Below, in pieces: positions 48,384-57,067 of a DNA stretch of 64,000 nucleotides. Both the position numbers and the translations under genes were made by a program. The stretch is from Lichenifustis flavocetrariae (GTDB lineage: Bacteria > Pseudomonadota > Alphaproteobacteria > Rhizobiales > Beijerinckiaceae): positions 1 through 64,000 of the forward strand of contig NZ_JAMOIM010000015.1 in the NCBI RefSeq assembly GCF_026130545.1, written 5' to 3'. The first letter of the stretch is position 1. Each line of letters begins with the position of its first letter. The notes under the pieces are model-generated. The model was not told the origin of the DNA, made no database searches, and saw only the letters and a program-made list of their open reading frames with translations.

Positions 48384-49223
48384 CTACGCACCAAAGCTGG
48401 TCGAGCGGGAAAGCGCATCCCACGCCGTGATCTCCGCCTTCATCTGATCGAGCTTCTGATCCACGAGCCCCAGCGCATCCTCGCCGAGGAACAGCCGGGT
48501 CGTTGGGTTTTCAGATTCGACCAAACGGAGCAGAGCTTGCGCCGCTTTGTCAGGGTCGCCGGGCTGGTTGCCGCTCTTGGCCTGCCGGGCGGCCCGGATC
48601 GGGTCCATGACCGCATTGTAGTCGGCGATGCTGCGTGGTGTCCGATCCATCGAGCGGCCCGCCCAATCCGTGCGGAACTGGCCGGGTGCCAAGGCCGTGA
48701 CCTGGATGCCGAATGGTCTGACCTCTTTGCCGAGCGCTTCCGAGATGCCTTCCAGCGCGAACTTGCTCCCGCAATAGAAACTGATGCCCGGCATGGTGAT
48801 AAAGCCACCCATGGAGGTGACATTGACGATATGACCGCGCCGCCTCGCACGCATGCTCGGCAGCACCGCCTTGATCATGGCCACCGGTCCGAACACATTG
48901 GCCGCGAACTGGCGTTGCAGTTCATCCATGGAGGCTTCCTCCAGCACTCCCTCGTGGCCGTAGCCCGCATTGTTGACCAGCACATCCACGGAACCGGCAG
49001 ACTCCTCCGCCTTGCGCACAGCCCCTGGGACAGCGTCGTAATCGGTCACGTCGAGACGGAGCGGAAAGGCGTGCCCGGAGGCGTGGCGCGAGAAACTTTC
49101 GGCGTCCTCTGGTCGCCGCACGGTGCCGATGACGCGGTGGCCGACCGCCAGAGCGCCGGCCGCAAAGGCGCGCCCTAAGCCGGAGCTGACGCCAGTGATG
49201 AGAAAGGTCTTGGGTTGGGCCAT
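48384..49223 (-). CDS. Short-chain dehydrogenase/reductase
   Basis: A 279-residue classical SDR. The cofactor motif is T10GVSSGLG17; NNAG is at 84-87; the catalytic set is S137, Y150 and K154 (FYCGSKFAL). The R in GTVRRPED favours NADP(H). The substrate is unknown. It is divergent from a TetR regulator across 46 nt that contain a perfect 14-bp palindrome, so it is almost surely the repressed target. The start ATG precedes AQPKTFLITG, typical. Confidence 0.92.
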   Translation of the reverse strand: MAQPKTFLITGVSSGLGRAFAAGALAVGHRVIGTVRRPEDAESFSRHASGHAFPLRLDVTDYDAVPGAVRKAEESAGSVDVLVNNAGYGHEGVLEEASMDELQRQFAANVFGPVAMIKAVLPSMRARRRGHIVNVTSMGGFITMPGISFYCGSKFALEGISEALGKEVRPFGIQVTALAPGQFRTDWAGRSMDRTPRSIADYNAVMDPIRAARQAKSGNQPGDPDKAAQALLRLVESENPTTRLFLGEDALGLVDQKLDQMKAEITAWDALSRSTSFGA

Positions 49224-49246
49224 GATGAGATCCTGAGTCCTAAACT

Positions 49247-49260
49247 TATATCATGATATA
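49247..49260. promoter_or_regulatory. TetR operator: 14-bp palindrome
   Basis: TATATCATGATATA is a perfect palindrome 10 nt upstream of the TetR start and 24 nt upstream of the SDR start. Its length and position are right for a TetR-family dimer repressing both promoters. Confidence 0.7.
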
Positions 49261-49269
49261 GATACTGCC

Positions 49270-49917
49270 ATGGCGATCAGCAAGTCCGCTTCTCAACCGC
49301 CCACCTTGCGGGCCGACGCCATGCGCCGTCGCGTGATCGAGGCGGCCGAACGGCTGCTGCGGAAGGGGAGCGCTGAATTCTCGATGCGGGAACTTGCGGC
49401 CGAGGCAGGGGTCAGCTTCGCCACGCCGTTCAATCAGTTCGGCAGCAAGGTCGCGATCATGCATGCCTTATCGGCTCAGCGCATCGCCGCCATGGCCGAG
49501 CGCTTCGACGAAGCGAAGCCCGAAGGGGACGCCGCTGATCGTGTCCTTGTGGCCGTTGAGTTCGCGGCCGCTGTGATGCTGGCCGAGCCCCAGGTCAATC
49601 GCGCCATCATTGGTACGCTTGGAGCACCGGGCGGAGAGCCGGGGCAGGTCTACGCACGCTCGCGCGCCCTGTGGACGCAGGCACTGGGAGACGGCAATGG
49701 TCTCAATCCGGAACTCATCGACCTTGCTCGGTCTGTGCTGCCGGATCAACTCGCGGTGGCATTTCGGGGCGTGCTGTCATTCTGGACGGCGGGCGAGGTC
49801 AGCGACGCAGAATTAGCGGCCCGCACCCGTACGGCCGCGGCGGCCTCGCTGCTCGGTTTCGTGGATGGGAAACGGCGCGTTGCGATGTTGGCCCTTCTCT
49901 CCGAAATCGGTGATTGA
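49270..49917 (+). CDS. TetR-family transcriptional repressor
   Basis: A 215-residue regulator. The N-terminal helix-turn-helix is clear (VIEAAERLLRKG, then MRELAAEAGVSFATPFNQFGSK). The C-terminal helical ligand and dimer domain is not assignable. It probably represses itself and the divergent SDR through the palindrome at 49247-49260 and is released by a small molecule. The start ATG is 10 nt after the palindrome, so leaders are short. Confidence 0.9.
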   Translation: MAISKSASQPPTLRADAMRRRVIEAAERLLRKGSAEFSMRELAAEAGVSFATPFNQFGSKVAIMHALSAQRIAAMAERFDEAKPEGDAADRVLVAVEFAAAVMLAEPQVNRAIIGTLGAPGGEPGQVYARSRALWTQALGDGNGLNPELIDLARSVLPDQLAVAFRGVLSFWTAGEVSDAELAARTRTAAAASLLGFVDGKRRVAMLALLSEIGD

Positions 49918-50203
49918 ACCGAAGCCGCAGGACGCGGCTCGCTAGGGCCATACCCTCAAGGACCAACCCTCACGGGAACCACGGCGTCGATCTCCGGGTC
50001 AGTGAAGCCGAAGCTCCGCATCATGGACCGGATCGACCGATCGGCGCTCGTTCTTCAAGTCAGTAAAAGAATGATTCTGATGTCGATCTGAACCGCATTG
50101 TTGATTCGAGAGCCGTCGAGCCTGCCAATTTATGACGCGAATACACGTCACAGACTGACGCGTCGAAGATTCGGGGGCTCGTATTGGAAAGAACCGGCCC
50201 GCC

Positions 50204-51220
50204 ATGACACAATATGCCATGGCACACGATCTGCTCGACGACTTGAGCGCTCAGACGCGCGACGCCGTGCGTCTGGCCCTGAAAATCGCATTCGGCTCAA
50301 AGAAGGCGGATTTCATCGCGCCGCTCGGCGGCGGCGCATCAGGGGCGTTCCCGTTCCGGGTCGAAATCGAGGGCCGATCCTACCTTGTCCGAGTGGAGGG
50401 CCCTGCAAGCCCGCTTCGCAACCCGCACCAATATCGGTCGATGCGAATAGCCGCTGAAGCCGGGATCGCGCCGAAAATCTACCATATCGATGAGAGCGCT
50501 CGGGTTGCGGTCATGGATTTCGTCGAGGAGCGACCGCTCAGGTTGTTTCCGGGTGGTCCGCATGCTCTTGCGCAAGCGGTTGGCAGGCTGCTGGCTTCGT
50601 TGCAGGGCACACGGCCCTTCCCGCATTTCATCGAATATCCTGAGATGGTGGGTCGCCTTTGGTGGTGGGTGTGCCAGTCAGGGCTTTTCGCCTCCGGCGT
50701 CCTCGATCCCTGTACGGAGCGGTTGGCGCAACTGCGGGCCAGCTACGTCTGGGACACAGCATCGTCCGTTTCCAGCCACAACGACCCAGTCCCGCGCAAC
50801 ATCCTCTTCGACGGAGAGCGACTGTGGCTGATCGATTGGGAGTCGGCCTATCGCAACGATCCTTTGGTCGACGTGGCGATCGCTCTGGACGGTTTCGCCC
50901 GTACGCAGGAGTTGGAGCAGGCACTGCTCACGTCGTTTCTAGGGCGCAGGCCGGAGGCATTGACGCTTGAGCGACTGACACATGCGCGTGCACTGACCCG
51001 CCTGTATTACGCAGGCGTTCTCTTGAGCGCCTCGGCAGCCATGTCCGGGCCTCTGGGGGATGAGGATCGTTCGGCGTTGAGCTCTTCTGAATTTCAACGT
51101 GCTGTTCAGTCCGGGCAGATCATACCTGGCTCGGCCTTGGCGAAACACACGTTGGGGAAAATGTATCTCGCCTCTTTCATGACCGGAGACGTGCCGCCGG
51201 GTCTTGATCTCGCTACCTGA
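50204..51220 (+). CDS. Aminoglycoside/choline-type phosphotransferase
   Basis: A 338-residue protein-kinase-like enzyme. A Gly-rich loop (PLGGGASGAFPFRV) is in the N-lobe; the catalytic loop is SHNDPVPRNILF (Asp about residue 194) and the metal-binding loop is LIDWESAYRN. Substrates in the family range from choline and homoserine to aminoglycosides; nothing here says which, and a resistance role should not be assumed. The gene stands alone. A second ATG lies five codons in. 286 nt upstream of it contain no other gene. Confidence 0.82.
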   Translation: MTQYAMAHDLLDDLSAQTRDAVRLALKIAFGSKKADFIAPLGGGASGAFPFRVEIEGRSYLVRVEGPASPLRNPHQYRSMRIAAEAGIAPKIYHIDESARVAVMDFVEERPLRLFPGGPHALAQAVGRLLASLQGTRPFPHFIEYPEMVGRLWWWVCQSGLFASGVLDPCTERLAQLRASYVWDTASSVSSHNDPVPRNILFDGERLWLIDWESAYRNDPLVDVAIALDGFARTQELEQALLTSFLGRRPEALTLERLTHARALTRLYYAGVLLSASAAMSGPLGDEDRSALSSSEFQRAVQSGQIIPGSALAKHTLGKMYLASFMTGDVPPGLDLAT

Positions 51221-51275
51221 GAAGCGCAGGCGAAACCGCCTTCGACCATCGTGCTCCTGTTCCGGTGAGGCGCGG

Positions 51276-52694
51276 TCAGGGCTTTGCCTGTATGGGCTGG
51301 CGGTCGATGTTGACGGGAAGCCGCAGCGCGGCGAGAAATAACAGGATATGCAGCCCGCACAGCAGGACGAAGCTGGCCGCGAAGGCGCTCGAAAGCGGGC
51401 TCGGCGATGAGGCAAGCCCGGTTCGCCACCCCAGAAAGGTCGCCACCACGGTCGTCAGCGTGGGACCGCCAAGACGCTGCACGATGTTCATCGCGCCCGT
51501 CGCCATCGGCAGGTCCTGCTTTGCAACGGCGGCGTAGGCGGACGAGATCGACGGCACGCCGATCGTGCTCATGCCGACACCACGAACGAAAAGCGCGGCG
51601 ACGAACAGCATGAAGTTCATGCCGTGGGCGGCCATGTAGACGAGCGGCGCCACGCCAACCAGAGCCAGGACAGCGCCGCAAGCGACGAGGTGCCGGATGC
51701 CGAAGCGATCCGTGAGAGCACCAATGAAGGGGTATGTACACATCATGCCGAGGCCGAGGGGCGCCATCAGCCAGCCAGTCTCGCTCGGTGACAGACCGCA
51801 TTGGCGGATCAGGTAGATGGGGACGAGCATCTGGCCCGCGAACGCCACGCCGTTCGTCAGGAACATGGTGGTCAACGATGTCGAAAATGCCTTGCGTGTG
51901 AGAAGCCGCAGATCGATCAGCGCGGCGTCACCCTTCTTCCAGGCCGATATGGCGAACAGCGCCAACAGGACCAGGGCGGCTGCGATCGAGGCCCATCCGA
52001 ACCGGTTGTCCAGGTGGTCGGAGCTGTACAGGAAGAGAACGAGGCCCGGCGACAGGAGCGCCAGCCCAATAAAATCGAGACTGCGCGGTCGCGTCTCGCC
52101 TGCGTCGCTCGGCAGAAACGCAGAGGCCAGTGCGAGCGCAAGAGCCCCCACCGGCAGGTTGATGAGGAAGAGCCAACGCCAAGAGGCGAACTGCAGGATT
52201 GCGCCCGCGATCACAGGGCCGAGGAGCGGCGCCAGCAAAACCGGAACGGCCACGAAGCCGACAACCCGCGCGAAGCGCTTGCCGGCCGCGCGGGCGATCA
52301 TCATCTGCGCCATGGGCGCGAGAAGGCCGCCACTGATGCCCTGGAGGATACGAAACCCGATCAGCGATCCGGCCGACCAAGCGAGACCGCAAAGGGTCGA
52401 GGACAGCGTGAAGGCGACGAAACAGCCCAGATAGAGCTTCTTGGCGCCAATACGGTCGACCAGCCAGCCATTGAGCGGCAGCATGAGCGCCAGCGTCAGC
52501 AGATAGCCGCTCGTCACCCACTGAACGGTGGTGATGTTCGCATGCAGCTCTGCCGCAAGACTTGACAGGGAGACGTTGACGACGGTGGCGTCGAGTTGGG
52601 CCATGAAGGAGCCGATCGCCGCCACGGCGGCGATGCGCCATATCGCGGGATCGAGCCGCGTATCGTCCGCGACACTCGGACCGGCGTCACTCAC
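51276..52694 (-). CDS. DHA2-family MFS multidrug exporter (EmrB/QacA type)
   Basis: A 472-residue, about 14-helix drug:H+ antiporter. The first helix motif AAIGSFMAQLDATVVNVSL (the LDxTVVN block) is diagnostic, with GWLVDRIGAKKLYLG (motif A) and the antiporter motif C region in helix 5. The start is GTG 52694, overlapping the stop of the previous gene in GTGA. Fourth and last gene of a marR-hydrolase-membrane protein-exporter operon, so probably induced by the ligand of MarR. Confidence 0.88.
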   Translation of the reverse strand: MSDAGPSVADDTRLDPAIWRIAAVAAIGSFMAQLDATVVNVSLSSLAAELHANITTVQWVTSGYLLTLALMLPLNGWLVDRIGAKKLYLGCFVAFTLSSTLCGLAWSAGSLIGFRILQGISGGLLAPMAQMMIARAAGKRFARVVGFVAVPVLLAPLLGPVIAGAILQFASWRWLFLINLPVGALALALASAFLPSDAGETRPRSLDFIGLALLSPGLVLFLYSSDHLDNRFGWASIAAALVLLALFAISAWKKGDAALIDLRLLTRKAFSTSLTTMFLTNGVAFAGQMLVPIYLIRQCGLSPSETGWLMAPLGLGMMCTYPFIGALTDRFGIRHLVACGAVLALVGVAPLVYMAAHGMNFMLFVAALFVRGVGMSTIGVPSISSAYAAVAKQDLPMATGAMNIVQRLGGPTLTTVVATFLGWRTGLASSPSPLSSAFAASFVLLCGLHILLFLAALRLPVNIDRQPIQAKP

Positions 52695-53014
52695 CGAGCA
52701 CCGCCGTGGAGCGGCCCGAAGGCCTTCGCGGCGAACAGGCTCATGACGAGCAGGCCCGCGCCACAGGCGCCCGCATCCACCGGCGAATGCGGATCGAACC
52801 TGCCCACCTGGACAAGGAGAAGATAAGCGACGAGCAGATTGCAGGCGCCCCAAAGGACGTTGACGGTCGCGGAGGACAACCCCTTGCCGGGCGGCTTCGC
52901 AAACGGGCTCTGGAAAGCCTCGCCCCTGACACCGCTGACGAGATGCGGGATGGCGTTGGACAGGAAAGCACCGCCGAAAAAGTAGGCGATGAGGGGGAGC
53001 CAGCCCATGATCAC
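52691..53014 (-). CDS. Small integral membrane protein
   Basis: A 107-residue protein with three hydrophobic segments (WLPLIAYFFGGAFL, ATVNVLWGACNLLVAYLLLV, CGAGLLVMSLFAAKAFG). The ATG at 53014 overlaps the upstream stop as ATGA, and its own stop overlaps the exporter start, so translation is coupled. No family name is certain; it may assist the exporter, or act in efflux itself. Inferred from context only. Confidence 0.75.
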   Translation of the reverse strand: MIMGWLPLIAYFFGGAFLSNAIPHLVSGVRGEAFQSPFAKPPGKGLSSATVNVLWGACNLLVAYLLLVQVGRFDPHSPVDAGACGAGLLVMSLFAAKAFGPLHGGAR

Positions 53015-53574
53015 GCGCTCCGCTGGTTCAGGAGGTCGAGAATGTCGGCCGTTGTGCCGGTCTCGCCGATGCGAGGAAACACCTTGGCGATCGTGACGTC
53101 GTGTAAGCCTGAGTCCATGTCCGTCATGGCATCGACGACGAGCGTGACGTTGAATCCAAGTTCATGGGCCTGCCGGGCCGTCGACTCGACCCCCATGCTG
53201 GTGGCGACACCGACGATCACGACCTGCGTGGCGCCCTTCGATGTCAGGTAGGCTTCGAGATCTGTCTTGGTGAAGGCTCCCGCGGTCTTTTTCGAGACCA
53301 CATGGTCTCCGGCTTGTGGGGGCAGTTCGGGCACGAACTCCGCAAATCCGATGGGAAATGCGCCGCGGAACCGCGATTGCTCCGTGCGGCCGGGCGGAAC
53401 GCCGATGACGTTCACCAGGACGACGGGCAGCGCGTGATGCCGAAAGGCTTTCGCGAGCTCCGCTGCGCGACGAACGATGTCTTCGACCGGGTGGGCGACG
53501 GGAAGCGACACGATCCCGTTCTGGAGATCGATGACGATGAGTGCTGTGGTCGGATCGAGTGCGGTGACGGCCAT
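53011..53574 (-). CDS. Isochorismatase-like hydrolase lacking the catalytic Cys
   Basis: A 187-residue protein of the isochorismatase/cysteine hydrolase fold. The conserved Asp is D16 in VIDLQNG and the Lys is K95/K96 in SKKTAGAF. At the nucleophile position, where most nicotinamidase-like members have Cys in TxxCV, this one has G128 (ATSMGVESTA). EntB/PhzD-type isochorismatases work without this Cys, so the enzyme may be a vinyl-ether hydrolase or another Cys-free type. Second gene of the marR operon; its product or substrate may be the signal or cargo. Confidence 0.85.
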   Translation of the reverse strand: MAVTALDPTTALIVIDLQNGIVSLPVAHPVEDIVRRAAELAKAFRHHALPVVLVNVIGVPPGRTEQSRFRGAFPIGFAEFVPELPPQAGDHVVSKKTAGAFTKTDLEAYLTSKGATQVVIVGVATSMGVESTARQAHELGFNVTLVVDAMTDMDSGLHDVTIAKVFPRIGETGTTADILDLLNQRSA

Positions 53575-53587
53575 GGGAAACCTTCTC

Positions 53588-54037
53588 TCAGAGCTCGGCC
53601 ATTCGTTTCAGAAGGGCGATGCCGGTCGCGAGCTGTGCTTGCTCGGCGGCCGTGAATTCGGATTGGATGGTGCGGAACAGCCAGTCCTCGCGCGCGGCAC
53701 GGGCCTCGGCGACCCGGTCGATGCAGTCCTGGGTCAGCGAGAGAAGGACCTTGCGGCCATCTGTCGGGTCGGGAGTCCCCTGCACGAGCCCCGCCGCTTC
53801 CAACACCGTGACGATGGCCCCCATGGATTGTGGGCGCATGCCTTCCGCACGTGCGAGCTGGGAGATGGTCGCGGGACCGTCGCGTTCGAGATGCGACAGT
53901 ACCGAGACCTGGGAGGCCGTCAGCTCATTGAAGCTCCCCTGTGCGCGGAACTTACGTTTGAGCTTGCCGAGGACGACACGAAGGTCACCCGCGAGGGTGA
54001 AGGCAGCCGCATCTTGGGCGGCAGTAGGTTTCGTCAT
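53588..54037 (-). CDS. MarR-family transcriptional regulator
   Basis: A 149-residue winged-helix regulator. ELTASQVSVLSHLERDGPATIS and LARAEGMRPQSMGAIVTVLE form the recognition module, and the wing carries DPTDGRKVLLSLT. It is the first gene of the operon with the hydrolase, the small membrane protein and the exporter, and probably represses it until a phenolic or other ligand binds. A perfect 8-bp inverted repeat flanks a TTGACA box upstream. ATG 54037 precedes the typical start; the frame continues 28 codons upstream without family features. Confidence 0.9.
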   Translation of the reverse strand: MTKPTAAQDAAAFTLAGDLRVVLGKLKRKFRAQGSFNELTASQVSVLSHLERDGPATISQLARAEGMRPQSMGAIVTVLEAAGLVQGTPDPTDGRKVLLSLTQDCIDRVAEARAAREDWLFRTIQSEFTAAEQAQLATGIALLKRMAEL

Positions 54038-54053
54038 AGGCGCTAGATATTTA

Positions 54054-54085
54054 TATGAAGCTAAACTGTCAAGATTGGCTTCATA
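54054..54085 (-). promoter_or_regulatory. MarR operator and promoter of the marR operon
   Basis: TATGAAGC (54054-54061) and GCTTCATA (54078-54085) are exact 8-bp inverted arms separated by 16 nt; between them, on the minus strand, is a consensus TTGACA -35 (54067-54072). An AT-rich -10 region (TATAAATATC) follows nearer the gene. A MarR dimer on the arms would hide the -35, the usual autorepression layout. Confidence 0.6.
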
Positions 54086-54580
54086 CCTGGGACGTTCGAC
54101 GCATGGCCGATGTCCTGCCACCGGGCTGATTCACGTGTGGTGCGTTAGCGCGGCTGCTTGAGGCGGCCACATGCTCAGCGGGGCGGGTCTGGTTCAGACG
54201 GCCCGAGAGCACCGGGCTCAGTCGTGTGTCGGCAAAGACCATCCGAGGCGGATTTGTCGGAGACGATGTTCAAACCGAACCAGGCCTCGTCATGGAAGCC
54301 CGAATCCAACCCGTGTTACTCTCCCATTGCGCTTGCGCCCGGCGGGTCCGCCCGCTATAAGCCGCGCCATTCCACACGCGAAGGAATAGCGACCCTGTTC
54401 AAGGGTTCGCTCCGGTGGCTGTGGACGCAAGGTAGACCGCGTTTCAAAACTCTGGTCCGCCGCTCATGCTGAGCCTGACGCTCGCTCCCGGCATCCTGCC
54501 ATCGCAGGGGCGCCGAGACGGGCTTTTGTTTGCGTTCGCGGCCCAAGCTTTCGCGGAGGTCAGAACCGGAGAAACTGTTT
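54086..54580. other. rpsB upstream and leader region
   Basis: No gene is recognised. It holds the rpsB promoter at 54333-54361 and, in the leader, a hairpin at 54388-54411 (AGCGACCC pairing with GGGTTCGCT, one bulge). S2 autoregulates rpsB-tsf through the leader in E. coli; whether this hairpin does so here is unknown. The part before 54333 shows nothing. Confidence 0.5.
54333..54361 (+). promoter_or_regulatory. rpsB promoter
   Basis: TTGCGC (54333-54338) and TATAAG (54356-54361) are separated by 17 nt of very GC-rich sequence, a good housekeeping promoter. It would give a leader of about 210 nt before rpsB. Confidence 0.6.
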
Positions 54581-55618
54581 ATGGCACTTCCTGATTACAC
54601 GATGCGCGGACTTCTCGAGTCCGGCGCTCATTTCGGCCACCAGGCCCACCGCTGGAACCCGAAGATGGCGCCGTTCATCTTCGGCACCCGCAACAACATT
54701 CACATCATCGATCTCGCCCAGACGGTGCCGCTGCTGCATAAGGCCTTGCAGGCCGTGTCCGACACGGTCGCGCGCGGCGGCCGTGTGCTGTTCGTCGGCA
54801 CCAAGCGCCAGGCGTCCGAGCAGATCGCCGATGCGGCGAAGCGCTCGGCCCAATATTACATCAACTCCCGCTGGCTCGGCGGCATGCTGACCAACTGGAA
54901 GACGATCTCGGCGTCGATCAACCGCCTCCGCAAGGTCGAGGAAACGCTCGAATCGGGCGCTCAGGGTCTCACCAAGAAAGAGCGCCTGATGCTGACCCGC
55001 GAGCAGGAGAAGCTCGAAAAGGCGCTCGGCGGCATCAAGGACATGGGCGGCGTGCCCGACCTGATCTTCGTCATCGACACCAACAAGGAGCAACTCGCCA
55101 TCAAGGAGGCGGGACGCTTGAACATTCCAGTGGCGGCCATCGTGGATACGAACTCGGATCCCGACGGTGTGCTCTATCCGATTCCGGGCAATGACGACGC
55201 CAGCCGCGCCATCAGCATGTATTGCGACCTGATCGCCCGCGCCGCGATCGACGGTATTTCGCGCAGCCAGGGCTCGGTCGGCGTCGACGTCGGATCGTTC
55301 GAAGAGCCGACCCCTGAACTTCTGCCCGAGGTCGAGACGGCGGCGGTTGGCGATGCGGCGAATGGTGACGAGGGAACGGGCGAGCTGTTCGAGCTTCTTT
55401 CCGCGCCGCGCGGTGCACCCGACGACCTGTCCCGTCTGCACGGCGTCGGCCCGCAGATCATCCAGAAGCTGAACGATGCGGGCGTCTATCATTGGTGGCA
55501 GCTCGCGGCCATGACCCCGGCGGACGCGCAGAAGCTCGACCACGACCTCAAGCTCAGTGGCCGCATCGAGCGTGAAGGCTGGACCCTGCAGGCGCGTGAA
55601 GCGCTGGCCGCCGTCTGA
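54581..55618 (+). CDS. rpsB: 30S ribosomal protein S2 with long C-terminal extension
   Basis: A 345-residue S2; about 230 residues form the usual core ([47 protein letters not shown]). The remaining 115 are an acidic linker and a helix-hairpin-helix-like domain ([15 protein letters not shown], then SGRIEREGW), close in pattern to the C-terminal domains added to ribosomal L21 and NuoE in alphaproteobacteria. S2 sits on the back of the 30S body. ATG 54581 has a GGAGAAA site; the upstream frame is not family-like. tsf follows after a hairpin. Confidence 0.97.
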   Translation: MALPDYTMRGLLESGAHFGHQAHRWNPKMAPFIFGTRNNIHIIDLAQTVPLLHKALQAVSDTVARGGRVLFVGTKRQASEQIADAAKRSAQYYINSRWLGGMLTNWKTISASINRLRKVEETLESGAQGLTKKERLMLTREQEKLEKALGGIKDMGGVPDLIFVIDTNKEQLAIKEAGRLNIPVAAIVDTNSDPDGVLYPIPGNDDASRAISMYCDLIARAAIDGISRSQGSVGVDVGSFEEPTPELLPEVETAAVGDAANGDEGTGELFELLSAPRGAPDDLSRLHGVGPQIIQKLNDAGVYHWWQLAAMTPADAQKLDHDLKLSGRIEREGWTLQAREALAAV

Positions 55619-55645
55619 TCGTTTTACGATTGGAGACGAGATCCG

Positions 55646-55667
55646 ACGGGGCCTTCGCGGGCCCCGT
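55646..55667 (+). terminator. Hairpin between rpsB and tsf
   Basis: ACGGGGCC (55646-55653) pairs perfectly with GGCCCCGT (55660-55667) around a six-base loop, with only a short T run after (TGCTTTAG). Probably an attenuator that lowers tsf transcription relative to rpsB, or an RNA-processing site. Confidence 0.55.
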
Positions 55668-55806
55668 TGCTTTAGAAAAGGCGCGATCCTAGATCACGCA
55701 GGAGAACAAAAGCCCGTGTCGGGCTCCGTCCCTGGCGTTGTTTTGCGCGTCCGCACCTGATTGAGCCGCTGAAGCCGGCTCCTGTCCGAACCTACGAGGA
55801 ACTCCA

Positions 55807-56718
55807 ATGGCCCAGATCACCGCCGCGATGGTGAAGGATCTTCGTGAGAAGACCGGCGTCGGCATGATGGATTGCAAGACGGCTCTCAACGAGACCGAAG
55901 GAAATATCGAATCCGCGATCGACTGGCTCCGGAAGAAGGGCCTGTCGAAGGCTGCCAAGAAAGCCGATCGTGTCGCCGCCGAAGGCCTCGTCGCGATTGC
56001 GGTCCGGAATGGCAAAGGCGTGGTGGTCGAGGTCAATTCCGAGACCGACTTCGTGGCGCGCAACGACGATTTCCAGAAGCTCGTCCGAAATATCGCGACG
56101 GTCGCGGCCGAACAGGGGAGCGACGTCGAACACGTGAAGGCGGCGGCTTATCCTGGCGGCGGCAAGGTCGCGGAGGCGATCTCCAACGCCATCGCCACGA
56201 TCGGTGAGAACATGACCCTGCGTCGCGCGGCCTCTGTCGCGGTTCAACAGGGCGTCATCGGGCAATATATGCACAATGCGGTCAGCGAAGGTCTCGGCAA
56301 GATCGGCGTGATCGTGGGTCTCGAATCGAGCGGCGGCACGGAGGCCCTTACGGCACTCGGCCGGCAGATCGCCATGCATATCGCCGCCGCGAGCCCGCTC
56401 GCTCTCGACCACGCCAGCATCGACCCCGCCGTCATCGAACGCGAGAAGAACGTTCTGGCCGAAAAGAACGCCGGAAAGCCGGCTCACGTGCTGGAAAAGA
56501 TCGTCGACAGTGGTCTGAAGACCTTCTTCAAGGAGGTGAGCCTGCTCGATCAGGCCTACATCCACGACACGGGTAAATCCGTGACGCAAGCCCTGAAGGA
56601 AGCCGAAAAGACCGTCGGGGCACCGATCGCCCTGACGGGCTTCGCCCGCTTCGCGCTCGGCGAAGGGGTCGAAAAAGAGGCGACGGACTTCGCGGCTGAA
56701 GTCGCCAGCATGGTCTGA
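55807..56718 (+). CDS. tsf: Translation elongation factor Ts
   Basis: A 303-residue factor that exchanges GDP for GTP on EF-Tu. The N-terminal UBA-like domain reads [19 protein letters not shown], and the EF-Tu-contacting block is [11 protein letters not shown]. Length and motifs are normal. GAGGAACTCC lies just before the ATG. It is in the classic rpsB-tsf order, but the usual next gene, pyrH, is displaced by about 4.2 kb that contain opgG, a GNAT gene and an ATP-grasp gene. Confidence 0.97.
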   Translation: MAQITAAMVKDLREKTGVGMMDCKTALNETEGNIESAIDWLRKKGLSKAAKKADRVAAEGLVAIAVRNGKGVVVEVNSETDFVARNDDFQKLVRNIATVAAEQGSDVEHVKAAAYPGGGKVAEAISNAIATIGENMTLRRAASVAVQQGVIGQYMHNAVSEGLGKIGVIVGLESSGGTEALTALGRQIAMHIAAASPLALDHASIDPAVIEREKNVLAEKNAGKPAHVLEKIVDSGLKTFFKEVSLLDQAYIHDTGKSVTQALKEAEKTVGAPIALTGFARFALGEGVEKEATDFAAEVASMV

Positions 56719-57067
56719 GCAGGCCGGAGAGGTCAGTCGTGGCGGGGCGTCCGGACTTTGCTCCGGCGCCACGTCTACCATCCTGCAGCGTGGCGGTATT
56801 CTTGAACTCCGCCGCCGAGACGATCCCGGATTTGACATTCGCGAACGTCCGCGAGGCGAGCCTCTCAGCGGTCTAGGCAGGATCGAAGGCCTTCAACGCG
56901 TTCCGTATTACGTATCGCGTGTCTTTACCTCGCATGGGCGGGCGGAACCGGAATGCGATCAGCATCATCGGTCTTGCCGGTCCGCCCGCTTGCCCGGAAC
57001 CGGCCAACCGCTTAGGTGAACGCGTCGGCGGCCCTGAGCCCGCCCAGATGCTTGAACGGGATCGTGA
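56719..57067. other. tsf-opgG intergenic region
   Basis: No gene is seen in this 349-nt stretch. A long hairpin sits at 56738-56773. A TTGACA box near 56832 lacks a matching -10. The rest shows nothing I can name. Confidence 0.4.
56738..56773 (+). terminator. Hairpin downstream of tsf
   Basis: CGTGGCG (56738-56744) pairs with CGCCACG (56767-56773), and inside it CCGGA pairs with TCCGG. No T tract follows, so it is a 3'-end structure or a factor-dependent stop. It marks the end of the rpsB-tsf unit. Confidence 0.45.

Noticed and set aside
50023-50100. Short frame starting MDRIDRSALVLQVS, like the start of an AsnC/Lrp regulator
   Set aside because: It stops after about 20 codons and nothing Lrp-like continues in other frames; probably chance.
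54158-54472. Open frame of about 100 codons before rpsB
   Set aside because: It runs through the rpsB promoter and leader, has no family, and its composition is unlike the neighbours.
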